From assembly GCF_003258355.1 (NCBI RefSeq), contig NZ_QKPO01000003.1, positions 186,001 through 250,000 of the forward strand: a stretch of DNA of 64,000 nt. Direction: 5' to 3'. Made by a program: the position numbers and the translations under genes. The notes under the pieces were generated by a model that saw only the letters and a program-made list of their open reading frames with translations, was not told the origin of the DNA and ran no database searches. The DNA is from Confluentibacter sediminis. Its GTDB lineage: Bacteria > Bacteroidota > Bacteroidia > Flavobacteriales > Flavobacteriaceae. Within the stretch, counting starts at the first letter, position 1. Each line of letters starts with the position of its first letter. Positions 28,852 to 36,984 of the stretch are shown in pieces.

Positions 28852-29694
28852 TTAGTTAAATGGATAAATTAAAATTAAAGTAACACCTTCGTTAGGTTTA
28901 GAAGTAAGTTCTAATTTAGCATTAATTAAAGCGGCCCTACTCTTCATATTTATCAAGCCGGAACCTTTTTCAACTTCATCCATATTAAACCCTTTGCCAT
29001 CATCTTTCATAGTTATCACCAAATTGTCTGTTTGATAGTTTAAAATAACATTTAAGTTTTGAGCTTCGGAATACTTGACGGAATTGGATAAAAATTCTTG
29101 AAGAATTCTGAAAATAATAATCTCATGCTTCCTGTCCTTAAACTCAACACTTTCACCAATAATATCAAGTTCCGCTGTGGTGAATTTCATTTTCTTCAAT
29201 CGATTAAGTTCATTGGTAATCGATTTTTCAAAACCAATATTTAAAATAACTTCATTATTTAATGTTTTAGAAAGTTGTCGCACTTCTGCTAAACTATCTC
29301 GCAGAGCATCTGACGTTTCTTTAAATTTTTCTTTTACATCATCAGCAACTTGCATTTTTAAAATACTCAATTGCATACTGGCAAACGATAGTAACTGCCC
29401 TACATTATCATGAAGTTCCCAACCAATATTTTTTAAGGTTTGTTCTTGAGTTTCTGTTTGAGCTTGGGCAATTTCAGCTTCAAAAGCTTGTTGTTGTTTA
29501 ATTTGGTCTAAAAGCAATTTATTTTTTCGTTTTAAAAAGACCACAAAAAACAAGATAACCAATGAGGTTACAATCACTAAAACAGCAATCATATAAATTA
29601 GCAAATAACGCTCGGCAGCGGTACTAACTAATCGTTCAGGTTCTTGCATTAATGTTATTTTTAATATAAATTGATTCATTTTATTGGATATCAA
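28852..29694 (-). CDS. NarL-type sensor histidine kinase
   Basis: 280 residues. One transmembrane helix (~30-52, LLIYMIAVLVIVTSLVILFFVVFL), then a coiled coil (LDQIKQQQAFEAEIAQAQTETQEQ). The HisKA_3-type phospho-acceptor is WELHDNVGQLLSFASMQL (~92). The HATPase domain has N-box FLSNSVKYSEA (~190) and G-box DDGKGFNMDEVEKGSGLINM (~230). There is no large sensor domain, and no response regulator is adjacent, so the partner is elsewhere. Its start overlaps the end of the 7-TM gene by 14 bases, indicating translational coupling. Confidence 0.92.
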   Translation of the reverse strand: MISNKMNQFILKITLMQEPERLVSTAAERYLLIYMIAVLVIVTSLVILFFVVFLKRKNKLLLDQIKQQQAFEAEIAQAQTETQEQTLKNIGWELHDNVGQLLSFASMQLSILKMQVADDVKEKFKETSDALRDSLAEVRQLSKTLNNEVILNIGFEKSITNELNRLKKMKFTTAELDIIGESVEFKDRKHEIIIFRILQEFLSNSVKYSEAQNLNVILNYQTDNLVITMKDDGKGFNMDEVEKGSGLINMKSRAALINAKLELTSKPNEGVTLILIYPFN

Positions 29695-30388
29695 TGTCAG
29701 GGTTACAAAAAATCAATGCAAATGTGAACGTTAAGTACATCACTATATTTGCAAACAAATAGATTTGCCATTTTAAGAAGATAAAATTCCAATCGTAACG
29801 GGAATTATAAATATCGTAAAACACCAAAGGCGTAATAATAAGCCACCAAATAAAAATAGCCGCGCTAATGTAAAAGTTAATGGATCTGTAAAACGTTAAT
29901 ATCTTTTCGCTATTTAATATTTCAAAAAAATAAAATGCTGTACATAAAAAAACAATGACCGCTCCTAGAATACTTATTATGGGGAAAAATTGAACAAAAT
30001 AAGCATCCCAATTATACAATACGTAAATACTAGAAAATATCAAAAAGGAATAACCGCTGTATTTTAAAATCATTTTAAATATTTTATTCGCTAAGATGCC
30101 ATGATAATAAAATGAAAAAAATAGAATCGCTCCGATTTTCCAATACAAAGTAGTCCACCAAAAATTTCTAATAAAAACAGTACCTCTCAAAAAATACAAA
30201 AAACCATCTTTTATATAATACACATAGGTATTAAATACATCGCAAATAGACAAATACGCCAAAAAGTAGATAAAATATGTAGCAGCTGTTGGTTTATACT
30301 TATTATAAAGCACTAAACCTGTAACAGCTGCTAAAATTTCCACACAAAATGTAATGGTATTATTGTATTCTAATAAAAATTCATTCAT
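29681..30388 (-). CDS. Seven-TM membrane protein of unknown function
   Basis: 235 residues, almost entirely hydrophobic, with about seven membrane helices rich in Tyr, Phe and Trp (YFIYFLAYLSICDVFNTYVYY, FYISAAIFIWWLIITPLVFY, IVMYLTFTFALIFCNPDID). No transporter or enzyme motif is recognised. It starts right at the stop of the preceding gene (TAA ATG) and overlaps the histidine kinase start. It could be the membrane sensor for that kinase (inference from position). Confidence 0.75.
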   Translation of the reverse strand: MNEFLLEYNNTITFCVEILAAVTGLVLYNKYKPTAATYFIYFLAYLSICDVFNTYVYYIKDGFLYFLRGTVFIRNFWWTTLYWKIGAILFFSFYYHGILANKIFKMILKYSGYSFLIFSSIYVLYNWDAYFVQFFPIISILGAVIVFLCTAFYFFEILNSEKILTFYRSINFYISAAIFIWWLIITPLVFYDIYNSRYDWNFIFLKWQIYLFANIVMYLTFTFALIFCNPDIDIQ

Positions 30389-30925
30389 TTAATCATTTGG
30401 CGGTGGTGGCGGTGGGTCATCTCCACCTTGCCCCCCTGTACCCTTATTTAAAGGAGAAACAGGTATAACCGCTTCATCATCTGCCGTAAAGAGCGAACCA
30501 AACACAGATGCTTGCGAGGCAGATTTATAGCCTGTCGGTGCAAAAAAGAGCGTGTTTTGGCCACCCTTTTCTGGATATGCTGCAAAGTAAACCCTTACCC
30601 CCGTCATGTTATACCCTTTTTCTTTTGCTTCATGTTCCGCATAGTCTAAATAGTTACGCAAATCCTCTAATGACCATCCTAATGAGATTATTTCATCATC
30701 AAATTTAGCATGACCTGCTTTATTAAATAAAGCTTCATTTTTGGAATGCCAAGTTTTTCTTAATTCAATAGCTCTTTCTTGGGTAATGACCCCAGAAGGC
30801 TTATAAAATTTAGACGTGTTTGACATTTTAGTACCTTCTGTTTTAAAACTAGAAGCTACAACATATATTAGTGCAAACATACATCCGTATATAAGCACCA
30901 TCTTTAAATTCATTGTTTGTTTCAT
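30389..30925 (-). CDS. Hypothetical exported protein with Gly/Pro-rich tail, paralogue 1
   Basis: 178 residues. N-terminal signal or anchor (LKMVLIYGCMFALIYVVASSF), then KPSGVITQERAIELRKTWHSK, SLEDLRNYLDYAEHEAKEKGYNMTGVRVYFAAYPEKGGQ and a tail PLNKGTGGQGGDDPPPPPPND. The protein at 31000-31515 has the same layout and the same motifs, so the two are tandem paralogues. No known fold is recognised. It sits directly upstream of the 7-TM gene, with no gap. Confidence 0.75.
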   Translation of the reverse strand: MKQTMNLKMVLIYGCMFALIYVVASSFKTEGTKMSNTSKFYKPSGVITQERAIELRKTWHSKNEALFNKAGHAKFDDEIISLGWSLEDLRNYLDYAEHEAKEKGYNMTGVRVYFAAYPEKGGQNTLFFAPTGYKSASQASVFGSLFTADDEAVIPVSPLNKGTGGQGGDDPPPPPPND

Positions 30926-30999
30926 AAATTAAATTTTTAATTTATGAAAAAATAATATTTAACCTACAAACAAATATACGTTGTAAAATAAAGGGTTCA

Positions 31000-31515
31000 T
31001 TAATCATTATGTGGAATATATCCACCTTGACCGCCTGCTCCCTCATTCAATGGCGGTACATTGGAGCCACCTCCACCTTGCATATTTATATAAAAACTGC
31101 TAGCCAGGGATTTCGCTTTTTGTAAAGTGGGCACCATAAACATGGTCGTTAGGTTTTTTTTAGTTTGCCCCGCATTTTCGCCATATACTCCAAGATACAC
31201 CCGAATACCAGTCATGTTATACCCTATACTATCAGAGTAATGTTTAGCATAATCTAAATAGTTTTCAATATCTTCTAAAGACCAATACGTAGAACGGTCG
31301 TCCTCTTCCCTCCCTTGCTCTTTAGCAGCAGAATCTACAGCTTGTTTTCGGTATTTAGTCCAGTTATCGTTTAATGCTTTCGCTTGTTCTACGGTAATAA
31401 CACCTTTTGGTTTTACAATTTTACCTGGAGGTTGATTGATCATTCTTGGACAAAAATAATAAGTTAAAAGAGCACCGATAATAAGCCCTAAAATAATGTA
31501 GCTTAATTGTTTCAT
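31000..31515 (-). CDS. Hypothetical exported protein with Gly-rich tail, paralogue 2
   Basis: 171 residues. N-terminal membrane anchor or signal (LSYIILGLIIGALLTYYFC), then KPKGVITVEQAKALNDNWTKY, SLEDIENYLDYAKHYSDSIGYNMTGIRVYLGVYGENAGQ, and a tail PPLNEGAGGQGGYIPHND. It clearly shares order and motifs with the protein at 30389-30925. It is the first gene of the run of four ending in the histidine kinase. Function unknown; the paired conservation suggests a soluble domain with a short exposed tail. Confidence 0.75.
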   Translation of the reverse strand: MKQLSYIILGLIIGALLTYYFCPRMINQPPGKIVKPKGVITVEQAKALNDNWTKYRKQAVDSAAKEQGREEDDRSTYWSLEDIENYLDYAKHYSDSIGYNMTGIRVYLGVYGENAGQTKKNLTTMFMVPTLQKAKSLASSFYINMQGGGGSNVPPLNEGAGGQGGYIPHND

Positions 31516-31607
31516 AATTAATTTTGGTTAGATTAAATATTCAGTTGGCTAAAAATAATAAAAAGATTCCAAAGATATTATTTTAAGAACATCTTCTTAA
31601 ATAAAGG

Positions 31608-32234
31608 TTATGTTGGAAAACCTAACATCCCTCCCATTCCCACAGTAAATAACCAGCATCCATACATGGCATGTTCTATGGATACTAAAAGAGTAGATTT
31701 TGTTTTATAATAGGTTATCGCGAATAAAAGTCCTCCCAAAAAAGTTATAACTAAAACCAAAGAGTTTTTAAAAAACATATGGGCCATAGCAAAAACGAGC
31801 GCATTTATTAAAATGAAAACGTGTTGACATTTAAATAAACTTTTATATCGCTGGAAATATAAGGTTCTATAAATTAATTCTTGTGGATATACAGATAAAA
31901 AACTATAAACAAATAGCATAAAAACCCACAATAAAGGTTTGCTAAGCATAACACTAAATAATAATGATTTGTTATTAAAATAAACAAACAAAGTAGTTAA
32001 AACAGCAATAATTAAGAATTTTAAAAGCGTTTCTTTTAGAAATAATTTCCAATTAATATTCCTAGACATTTTAAATGCTTTTTTCTCAATCTCTAAAAGG
32101 ATGTAAATAACATAGACAAAACCTAAAATGCCAATAATCATTTTAATAACAATGTGGTAATTAAAAGTATAGCTTATTGGAATGAATATAAATAAAATCA
32201 AAAATTCAATCCACTTATAACTTATTGATCTCAT
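31608..32234 (-). CDS. CPBP-family intramembrane protease-like protein
   Basis: 208 residues, about six membrane helices. The CAAX-protease/Abi motif region is SVYPQELIYRTLYFQRY (~128). The usual EExxxR reads QELIYR, so the first Glu is Gln. Motif 2 is FAMAHMFFKNSL (~152) with its His, and motif 3 is IEHAMYG. The substitution may weaken proteolysis, but some Bacteroidota members share it. Its substrate is unknown. Single gene. Confidence 0.82.
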   Translation of the reverse strand: MRSISYKWIEFLILFIFIPISYTFNYHIVIKMIIGILGFVYVIYILLEIEKKAFKMSRNINWKLFLKETLLKFLIIAVLTTLFVYFNNKSLLFSVMLSKPLLWVFMLFVYSFLSVYPQELIYRTLYFQRYKSLFKCQHVFILINALVFAMAHMFFKNSLVLVITFLGGLLFAITYYKTKSTLLVSIEHAMYGCWLFTVGMGGMLGFPT

Positions 32235-32323
32235 ATTGCATTTATTAGTAAAAGTAAGGAACTATTTCCATTTGCGTAGCGTTCATGAAAATCGTATTAT
32301 TACAATTATAAATTTTCAATTAT

Positions 32324-33805
32324 ATGGATAGCCAAGATATTAAGCCTACACAACCACAAGACGAACATATTGTAGAGAACAAAGAACTAAATATTTGGGA
32401 AGCATTAATACCTGTATTTATACTTGTGGGAATGCTTGCTTATAATGTATTCGTTTTTGGAAATGATGCTTTGAGTGGCTCTAACCAATTTATATTATTA
32501 TTGGGAGGTGCCGTTGCAGCTATTGTTGGTTTTTTCAATAAAGTTAGTTTTGACCAAATGATGGAAGAGGTTGCTGAAAATATAAAATCTACAGCTGGAG
32601 CTTTACTCATTCTTTTAATGGTTGGAGCCTTAGCAGGCACTTGGCTTATTAGCGGCATTATTCCAACCATGATTTATTACGGTTTACAAGTTTTAAATCC
32701 TACCATATTTTTGGCCGCCTGTGTTATTATTTGCGCTATTATATCAGTAGCTACCGGAAGTAGTTGGACTACTTCTGCAACCGTTGGTATCGCATTAATA
32801 GGTATTGCTGAAGCTTTGGGAGTTCCACTAGGGATGACTGCAGGAGCCGTTTTGTCTGGAGCTTATTTTGGTGACAAAATTTCACCAATGAGTGATACCA
32901 CCAATCTGGCACCCGCTATGGCTGGAACCGATTTGTTTACGCATATTCGATATATGCTTTACACCACAACGCCAACCATTATAATTACTTTAATAGCTTT
33001 TATCATGATTGGTCTTAATCTAGAAACAAAAGGTGTTGCAGATACCCATATTATTTTAGAAGCTCTTGAAAAATCCATTAATGTGAGTCCTTGGCTATTT
33101 TTAGTTCCTGTAATAGTTATTTTTTTAATTGTAAAAAAAACATCTCCATTGATCGCATTACTAATAGGTACTTTATTAGGAGGTATAGCTGCACTTATAT
33201 TTCAACCTAATATTGTAACAATCATCGGTGGAGGAACCCATTTAGATTTTTCTACTGGATATAAAGGTATCATGAATGCTATAACGGTTGAAACATCAAT
33301 ACCTACAGATAATGAAGCTTTAAAAGGATTATTTACTTCTGGAGGTATGGCTAAAATGATGGGAACCATATGGTTAATACTATGTGCCATGGCGTTTGGT
33401 GGTATTATGGATGCCATAGGCGCACTAACAACCATCAGTAAAGCCCTTTTAAAATTATTCCATACTACCTTTGGGTTATTTGCAAGTACTGTTGCTAGTT
33501 GTTTGGCCATAAACATTACCGCAAGTGACCAATATTTGGCTATTGTAGTACCGGGGAAAATGTATGAGAAAGCCTTTAGGGATAAAGGACTTGCTCCAGA
33601 AAACCTCTCGAGAACATTAGAAGATAGTGGCACAGTAACATCCGTATTAGTTCCATGGAATACTTGTGGTGCCTACCAAAGCAGTGTATTAGGGGTGGAT
33701 ACATTACATTATGCTGGTTATGCTATTTTCAATTGGTTAAGTCCGTTTATGACACTATTATTTGCCGCTTTTTCAATTAAAATAAAGCAACTAGCCTCTA
33801 AATAG
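32324..33805 (+). CDS. nhaC: Na+/H+ antiporter, NhaC family
   Basis: 493 residues, about 11-12 membrane helices. NhaC motifs are visible: ATGSSWTTSATVGIALIG (~145), LSGAYFGDKISPMSDTTNLAPAMAG (~187) and GTVTSVLVPWNTCGAYQSSVLGV (~435). It exports Na+ in exchange for H+ at the inner membrane, as expected in a marine bacterium. Monocistronic. Confidence 0.94.
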   Translation: MDSQDIKPTQPQDEHIVENKELNIWEALIPVFILVGMLAYNVFVFGNDALSGSNQFILLLGGAVAAIVGFFNKVSFDQMMEEVAENIKSTAGALLILLMVGALAGTWLISGIIPTMIYYGLQVLNPTIFLAACVIICAIISVATGSSWTTSATVGIALIGIAEALGVPLGMTAGAVLSGAYFGDKISPMSDTTNLAPAMAGTDLFTHIRYMLYTTTPTIIITLIAFIMIGLNLETKGVADTHIILEALEKSINVSPWLFLVPVIVIFLIVKKTSPLIALLIGTLLGGIAALIFQPNIVTIIGGGTHLDFSTGYKGIMNAITVETSIPTDNEALKGLFTSGGMAKMMGTIWLILCAMAFGGIMDAIGALTTISKALLKLFHTTFGLFASTVASCLAINITASDQYLAIVVPGKMYEKAFRDKGLAPENLSRTLEDSGTVTSVLVPWNTCGAYQSSVLGVDTLHYAGYAIFNWLSPFMTLLFAAFSIKIKQLASK

Positions 33806-33901
33806 AATAAAATTATGAGGTATCATTAAATCAATAACAAAAATCTATAATAAAATAAATAATAAGAATTTTAGTTTCTCATTTAATCGTTATCTCTCTT
33901 T

Positions 33902-33909
33902 TATATTTG
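33902..33909 (+). promoter_or_regulatory. Promoter -7 box of the peroxiredoxin operon
   Basis: TATATTTG, 38 bases before the ATG at 33948. Confidence 0.5.
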
Positions 33910-33947
33910 TATTGTAAAAAATTAATAACAAATAAATATAAAAAAAC

Positions 33948-34586
33948 ATGGCATTAGTAGGTAAAAGATTTCCAAATTTGAATGTAGACGCAATGAACGA
34001 AATGGGCGATACTTTTAAAGTAAACGTTCTGGAAGAGGCTGTTAAAAACAAGAAAAAAGTATTATTATTCTGGTATCCTAAAGATTTCACCTTTGTTTGT
34101 CCAACTGAATTACATGCATTTCAAGCGGCTATCGGGGAATTTGAAAAACGCAACACGCTTTTAATAGGTGCTTCTTGTGATACTCCAGAGGTACATTTTG
34201 CATGGTTAAGTACATCTAAAGACAATGGAGGTATAGAAGGCGTTACTTATCCTATTTTGGCAGATAGCAACAGAAATCTTTCAAGTGCGTTAGGTATTCT
34301 AGATATCACTGGCGAAAATTATAACGAAGAAACCGGAGTTTTAGAATTAGAAGGTGATAATGTCACTTATAGAGCTACTTATTTAATTGATGAAGATGGT
34401 CTAGTTCAACATGAAAGTATTAACAACATGCCATTAGGGAGAAATGTAAATGAGTATTTACGTCTTATTGATGCATTGACCCATAATCAAAAACATGGTG
34501 AAGTTTGTCCTGCAAACTGGGAAGAAGGTAAAGATGCTATGAGTGCTAACAGAAGTGGTGTGGCTAATTATTTAGCAAATCACTAA
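33948..34586 (+). CDS. 2-Cys peroxiredoxin (AhpC-type)
   Basis: 212 residues. The peroxidatic Cys is in FTFVCPTELHAFQ (~49) and the resolving Cys in GEVCPANWEEG (~184), so it is a typical 2-Cys enzyme reducing peroxides. It is followed at once by a small thioredoxin (34603) that could recycle it and by a DUF6952 protein. The three genes lie 16 bases apart or overlap, an evident operon. Confidence 0.94.
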   Translation: MALVGKRFPNLNVDAMNEMGDTFKVNVLEEAVKNKKKVLLFWYPKDFTFVCPTELHAFQAAIGEFEKRNTLLIGASCDTPEVHFAWLSTSKDNGGIEGVTYPILADSNRNLSSALGILDITGENYNEETGVLELEGDNVTYRATYLIDEDGLVQHESINNMPLGRNVNEYLRLIDALTHNQKHGEVCPANWEEGKDAMSANRSGVANYLANH

Positions 34587-34602
34587 AAAACAAATTAAGG
34601 AA

Positions 34603-34914
34603 ATGGAAGAATTATCAGAAGATAACTTACAGGATATCATAAATAATAATGATTTAGTTGTGGTACAATATGCGGCAACTTGGTGTGGAAACTGTAGAAT
34701 CATGAAGCCTAAATTCAAAAAATTAGCTTCAGAACATGAGAATGCTAAATTTGTAATAGCTGATGCTGAGAAATTTCCAGAATCTAGAAAATTAGCAACA
34801 GTAGACAATTTACCAACCTTTGCCACTTTTAAAAATGGTACATTCTTAAATCAAGTTCAAACAAATAAGTTTGAGGTTTTAAAAGAACTAGTAGATGAAG
34901 TTACCAGTAATTAA
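34603..34914 (+). CDS. Thioredoxin-family protein
   Basis: 103 residues, thioredoxin fold. The active site is ATWCGNCRIMKPKF (CGNC rather than CGPC), with the cis-Pro in NLPTFATF. Small and without a signal peptide, so cytoplasmic. It is placed between the peroxiredoxin and the DUF6952 gene, and its end overlaps the next start by 20 bases. It is likely the reductant of the upstream peroxiredoxin (inference). Confidence 0.92.
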   Translation: MEELSEDNLQDIINNNDLVVVQYAATWCGNCRIMKPKFKKLASEHENAKFVIADAEKFPESRKLATVDNLPTFATFKNGTFLNQVQTNKFEVLKELVDEVTSN

Positions 34915-35152
34915 ACATTTGACTCAATTTATTGAGGATAATGACGAGGACTTTGTGGGGGAAACCATTGAAACATTGGAAGCTTTAACAGAAGTACCTT
35001 CACTTAAAGATGAAGAACTAGACGTTATAGGTGAACTCATATCGAATATGTATGGTGCTATTGAAGTCCATAAAATGATAAAAGAAGGCACGCCAAAAAA
35101 AGAGGCTTTAAATGCTTTTATGCAGCGTGTTTTAGGGTCTATTGATAAATAA
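34895..35152 (+). CDS. Small acidic protein of the DUF6952 family
   Basis: 85 residues, helical and acidic (IKHLTQFIEDNDEDFVGETIETLEALTEV, ISNMYGAIEVHKMIKEGTPKKEALNAFMQRVLGSI). No catalytic motif. Its start lies inside the thioredoxin gene, so the two are coupled. In flavobacteria such proteins accompany peroxiredoxin/thioredoxin pairs (from memory). Closed by a perfect 18-bp terminator. Confidence 0.8.
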   Translation: MKLPVIKHLTQFIEDNDEDFVGETIETLEALTEVPSLKDEELDVIGELISNMYGAIEVHKMIKEGTPKKEALNAFMQRVLGSIDK

Positions 35153-35168
35153 TTAAAAAAAACAGATA

Positions 35169-35208
35169 AGCAAAAAGCCACTTCAATAAATTGAAGTGGC
35201 TTTTTGCT
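35169..35208. terminator. Bidirectional terminator between DUF6952 and the fasciclin gene
   Basis: Perfect 18-bp stem with a 4-base loop TAAA (arms 35169-35186 and 35191-35208), containing GCCACTTCAA and A/T runs on both sides. It serves the two convergent units. Confidence 0.92.
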
Positions 35209-35233
35209 ATTAACTAAATTCAAATGTAAGGTC

Positions 35234-35812
35234 TTATGATTTTGGTAAAAGAACGGCATTAATAACATGGATAACACCATTAGATTGATAAACATCCGCT
35301 ATAGTAACCATTCCCGAATGACCATTTTCATCAGTAATATAAACATCTTTACCTTTTAACCAAGCTGTTAATGTACCACCACTTACAGTTTTTATCATGG
35401 CTTTACCATGTCCGTCTTTAATCATGTTGAGGATATCTTTGGCATTCCATTTACCAGCCACAACATGATATTTTAAAATGTTTTGTAAAGTTTCTTTGTT
35501 TTCTGGTTTAACCAATGTTTCCACAGTTCCTTTAGGTAATTTGTCGAAAGCTGCATTCGTTGGAGCAAATACAGTAAAAGGTCCCTCACTCATTAAAACA
35601 TCCACTAAATCGGCACCCTTAACAGCAACAACTAAAGTTGTGTGATCTTTTGAGTTTACAGCATTTTCTACAATATTTTTGGTTGGATACATAGCGGCAC
35701 CCCCAACCATTTTAGTATCTTCTTTCATCATTTTTGTTTGTGAAAAAACAGATATTGAAGCAATAAGGACGATTGTGAATACGCTTGATTTTAATACATT
35801 TAATGTTTTCAT
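35234..35812 (-). CDS. Secreted fasciclin-domain protein
   Basis: 192 residues. Signal peptide (SSVFTIVLIASISVFSQ), then one FAS1 domain (~60-190): FTVFAPTNAAFDKLP (H1 motif), LKYHVVAGKW and NGVIHVINAVLLPKS (H2 motif). FAS1 proteins mediate adhesion or cell-surface interactions. Monocistronic; convergent with the peroxiredoxin operon. Confidence 0.95.
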   Translation of the reverse strand: MKTLNVLKSSVFTIVLIASISVFSQTKMMKEDTKMVGGAAMYPTKNIVENAVNSKDHTTLVVAVKGADLVDVLMSEGPFTVFAPTNAAFDKLPKGTVETLVKPENKETLQNILKYHVVAGKWNAKDILNMIKDGHGKAMIKTVSGGTLTAWLKGKDVYITDENGHSGMVTIADVYQSNGVIHVINAVLLPKS

Positions 35813-36050
35813 GATTTTTAATTTTTTTATTAAACAATTTTAGATTATACCTAGACAAACGAAAAATTTTAAATATCGGTTTTAAAAAAGTACATTTATT
35901 TACATTAAGTTGACAGATTGGAAAAATCATGATTTAAATACATACAATTTTTACAATGTATAATCCCTATAAAATCGGAATTAAATATTTTTTTAAAAAA
36001 ATCTGTTTATTAAGTAGTAATGTCTAATTTTAGACCTTAAAAACATCAAT

Positions 36051-36560
36051 ATGGCTATTATAACATTAGGAGGAAATCAAATAGAAACATCGGGAAACTT
36101 ACCATATGTTGGAACTAAAGCCCCAAATTTTGAATTGGTATCACTTGACCTTTCTACAAAAACAATGGAAGATTTTAAAGGAAGTTACCTTATTTTAAAT
36201 ATTTTCCCAAGTGTTAACACTCGAGTTTGTTCAGCGTCTGTTAGAACATTTAATAAAGATGCTGCTTCTTTAAATAATACAAAAGTACTATGTATTTCTA
36301 GAGATTTACCTTTTGCGCAAAAAGAGTTTTGTGCTGCCGAAGGCATTGAAAATGTTATTATGCTGTCAGATTTTAAAACAGGCGCTTTTGGTAAAACTTA
36401 TGGCTTAACTATAACTACTGGTATTTTTGATGCTTTACATTCAAGATGTATTATAGTAATTGATAATAAAGGAACCATTATTTATACAGAGCAAGTCCCT
36501 GAAATTGGTCAAGAACCAAATTATGAAGCAGCTTTAAAAGCGATAAAAAATGAGGCATAA
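36051..36560 (+). CDS. tpx: Thiol peroxidase
   Basis: 169 residues, atypical 2-Cys Tpx. The peroxidatic Cys is in NTRVCSASVRTFN (~61) and the resolving Cys in FAQKEFCAAEG (~95), with the family ending VPEIGQEPNYEAALKAI. It removes alkyl and lipid peroxides using thioredoxin. Its stop overlaps the start of the diacylglycerol kinase gene by 11 bases. Confidence 0.96.
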   Translation: MAIITLGGNQIETSGNLPYVGTKAPNFELVSLDLSTKTMEDFKGSYLILNIFPSVNTRVCSASVRTFNKDAASLNNTKVLCISRDLPFAQKEFCAAEGIENVIMLSDFKTGAFGKTYGLTITTGIFDALHSRCIIVIDNKGTIIYTEQVPEIGQEPNYEAALKAIKNEA

Positions 36561-36921
36561 AAAAGAATCTTTTTTAGCTAATAGAATTAAAAGTGTTGGT
36601 TATGCCTATAAAGGTGCTTTGCTCCTTTTAAAAACAGAAGCTAGTATTAAAGTGCAATTTGCTATTGGTATTTTAGTAACAATTGCAGGTTTTTATAACC
36701 ATATAACTAATATGGAATGGATCATTCAATTTTTAGCTATAGGATTGGTTATGAGTATGGAAGGTATTAATACTGCCATTGAAGAAATGGCAAATTTTAT
36801 CCATCCAGAGCATCACAAAAAAATAGGTATTATAAAAGATATAGCAGCTGGTGCCGTTTTTATAGCTTCTTTATTCGCTATAGCTATTGGTTTAATTATA
36901 TACATTCCTAAATTTTTTTAA
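36550..36921 (+). CDS. dgkA: Diacylglycerol kinase family membrane protein
   Basis: 123 residues, three membrane helices. The DgkA/undecaprenol-kinase core is MSMEGINTAIEEMANFIHPEHHKKIGIIKDIAAGAVFIA (~65-105). It phosphorylates diacylglycerol or undecaprenol in the inner membrane; small members in Gram-positives are undecaprenol kinases, so the substrate is open. Starts inside tpx, so translationally coupled. Confidence 0.92.
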   Translation: MRHKKESFLANRIKSVGYAYKGALLLLKTEASIKVQFAIGILVTIAGFYNHITNMEWIIQFLAIGLVMSMEGINTAIEEMANFIHPEHHKKIGIIKDIAAGAVFIASLFAIAIGLIIYIPKFF

Positions 36922-36956
36922 ATACTATTACCTTTAGGATAAACGTTAGTAATTTG

Positions 36957-36964
36957 TATTTTTG
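36957..36964 (+). promoter_or_regulatory. Promoter -7 box of the ftsK operon
   Basis: TATTTTTG, 20 bases before the ATG at 36985. Confidence 0.5.
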
Positions 36965-36984
36965 TTTAAACTAACAGCGCATTA

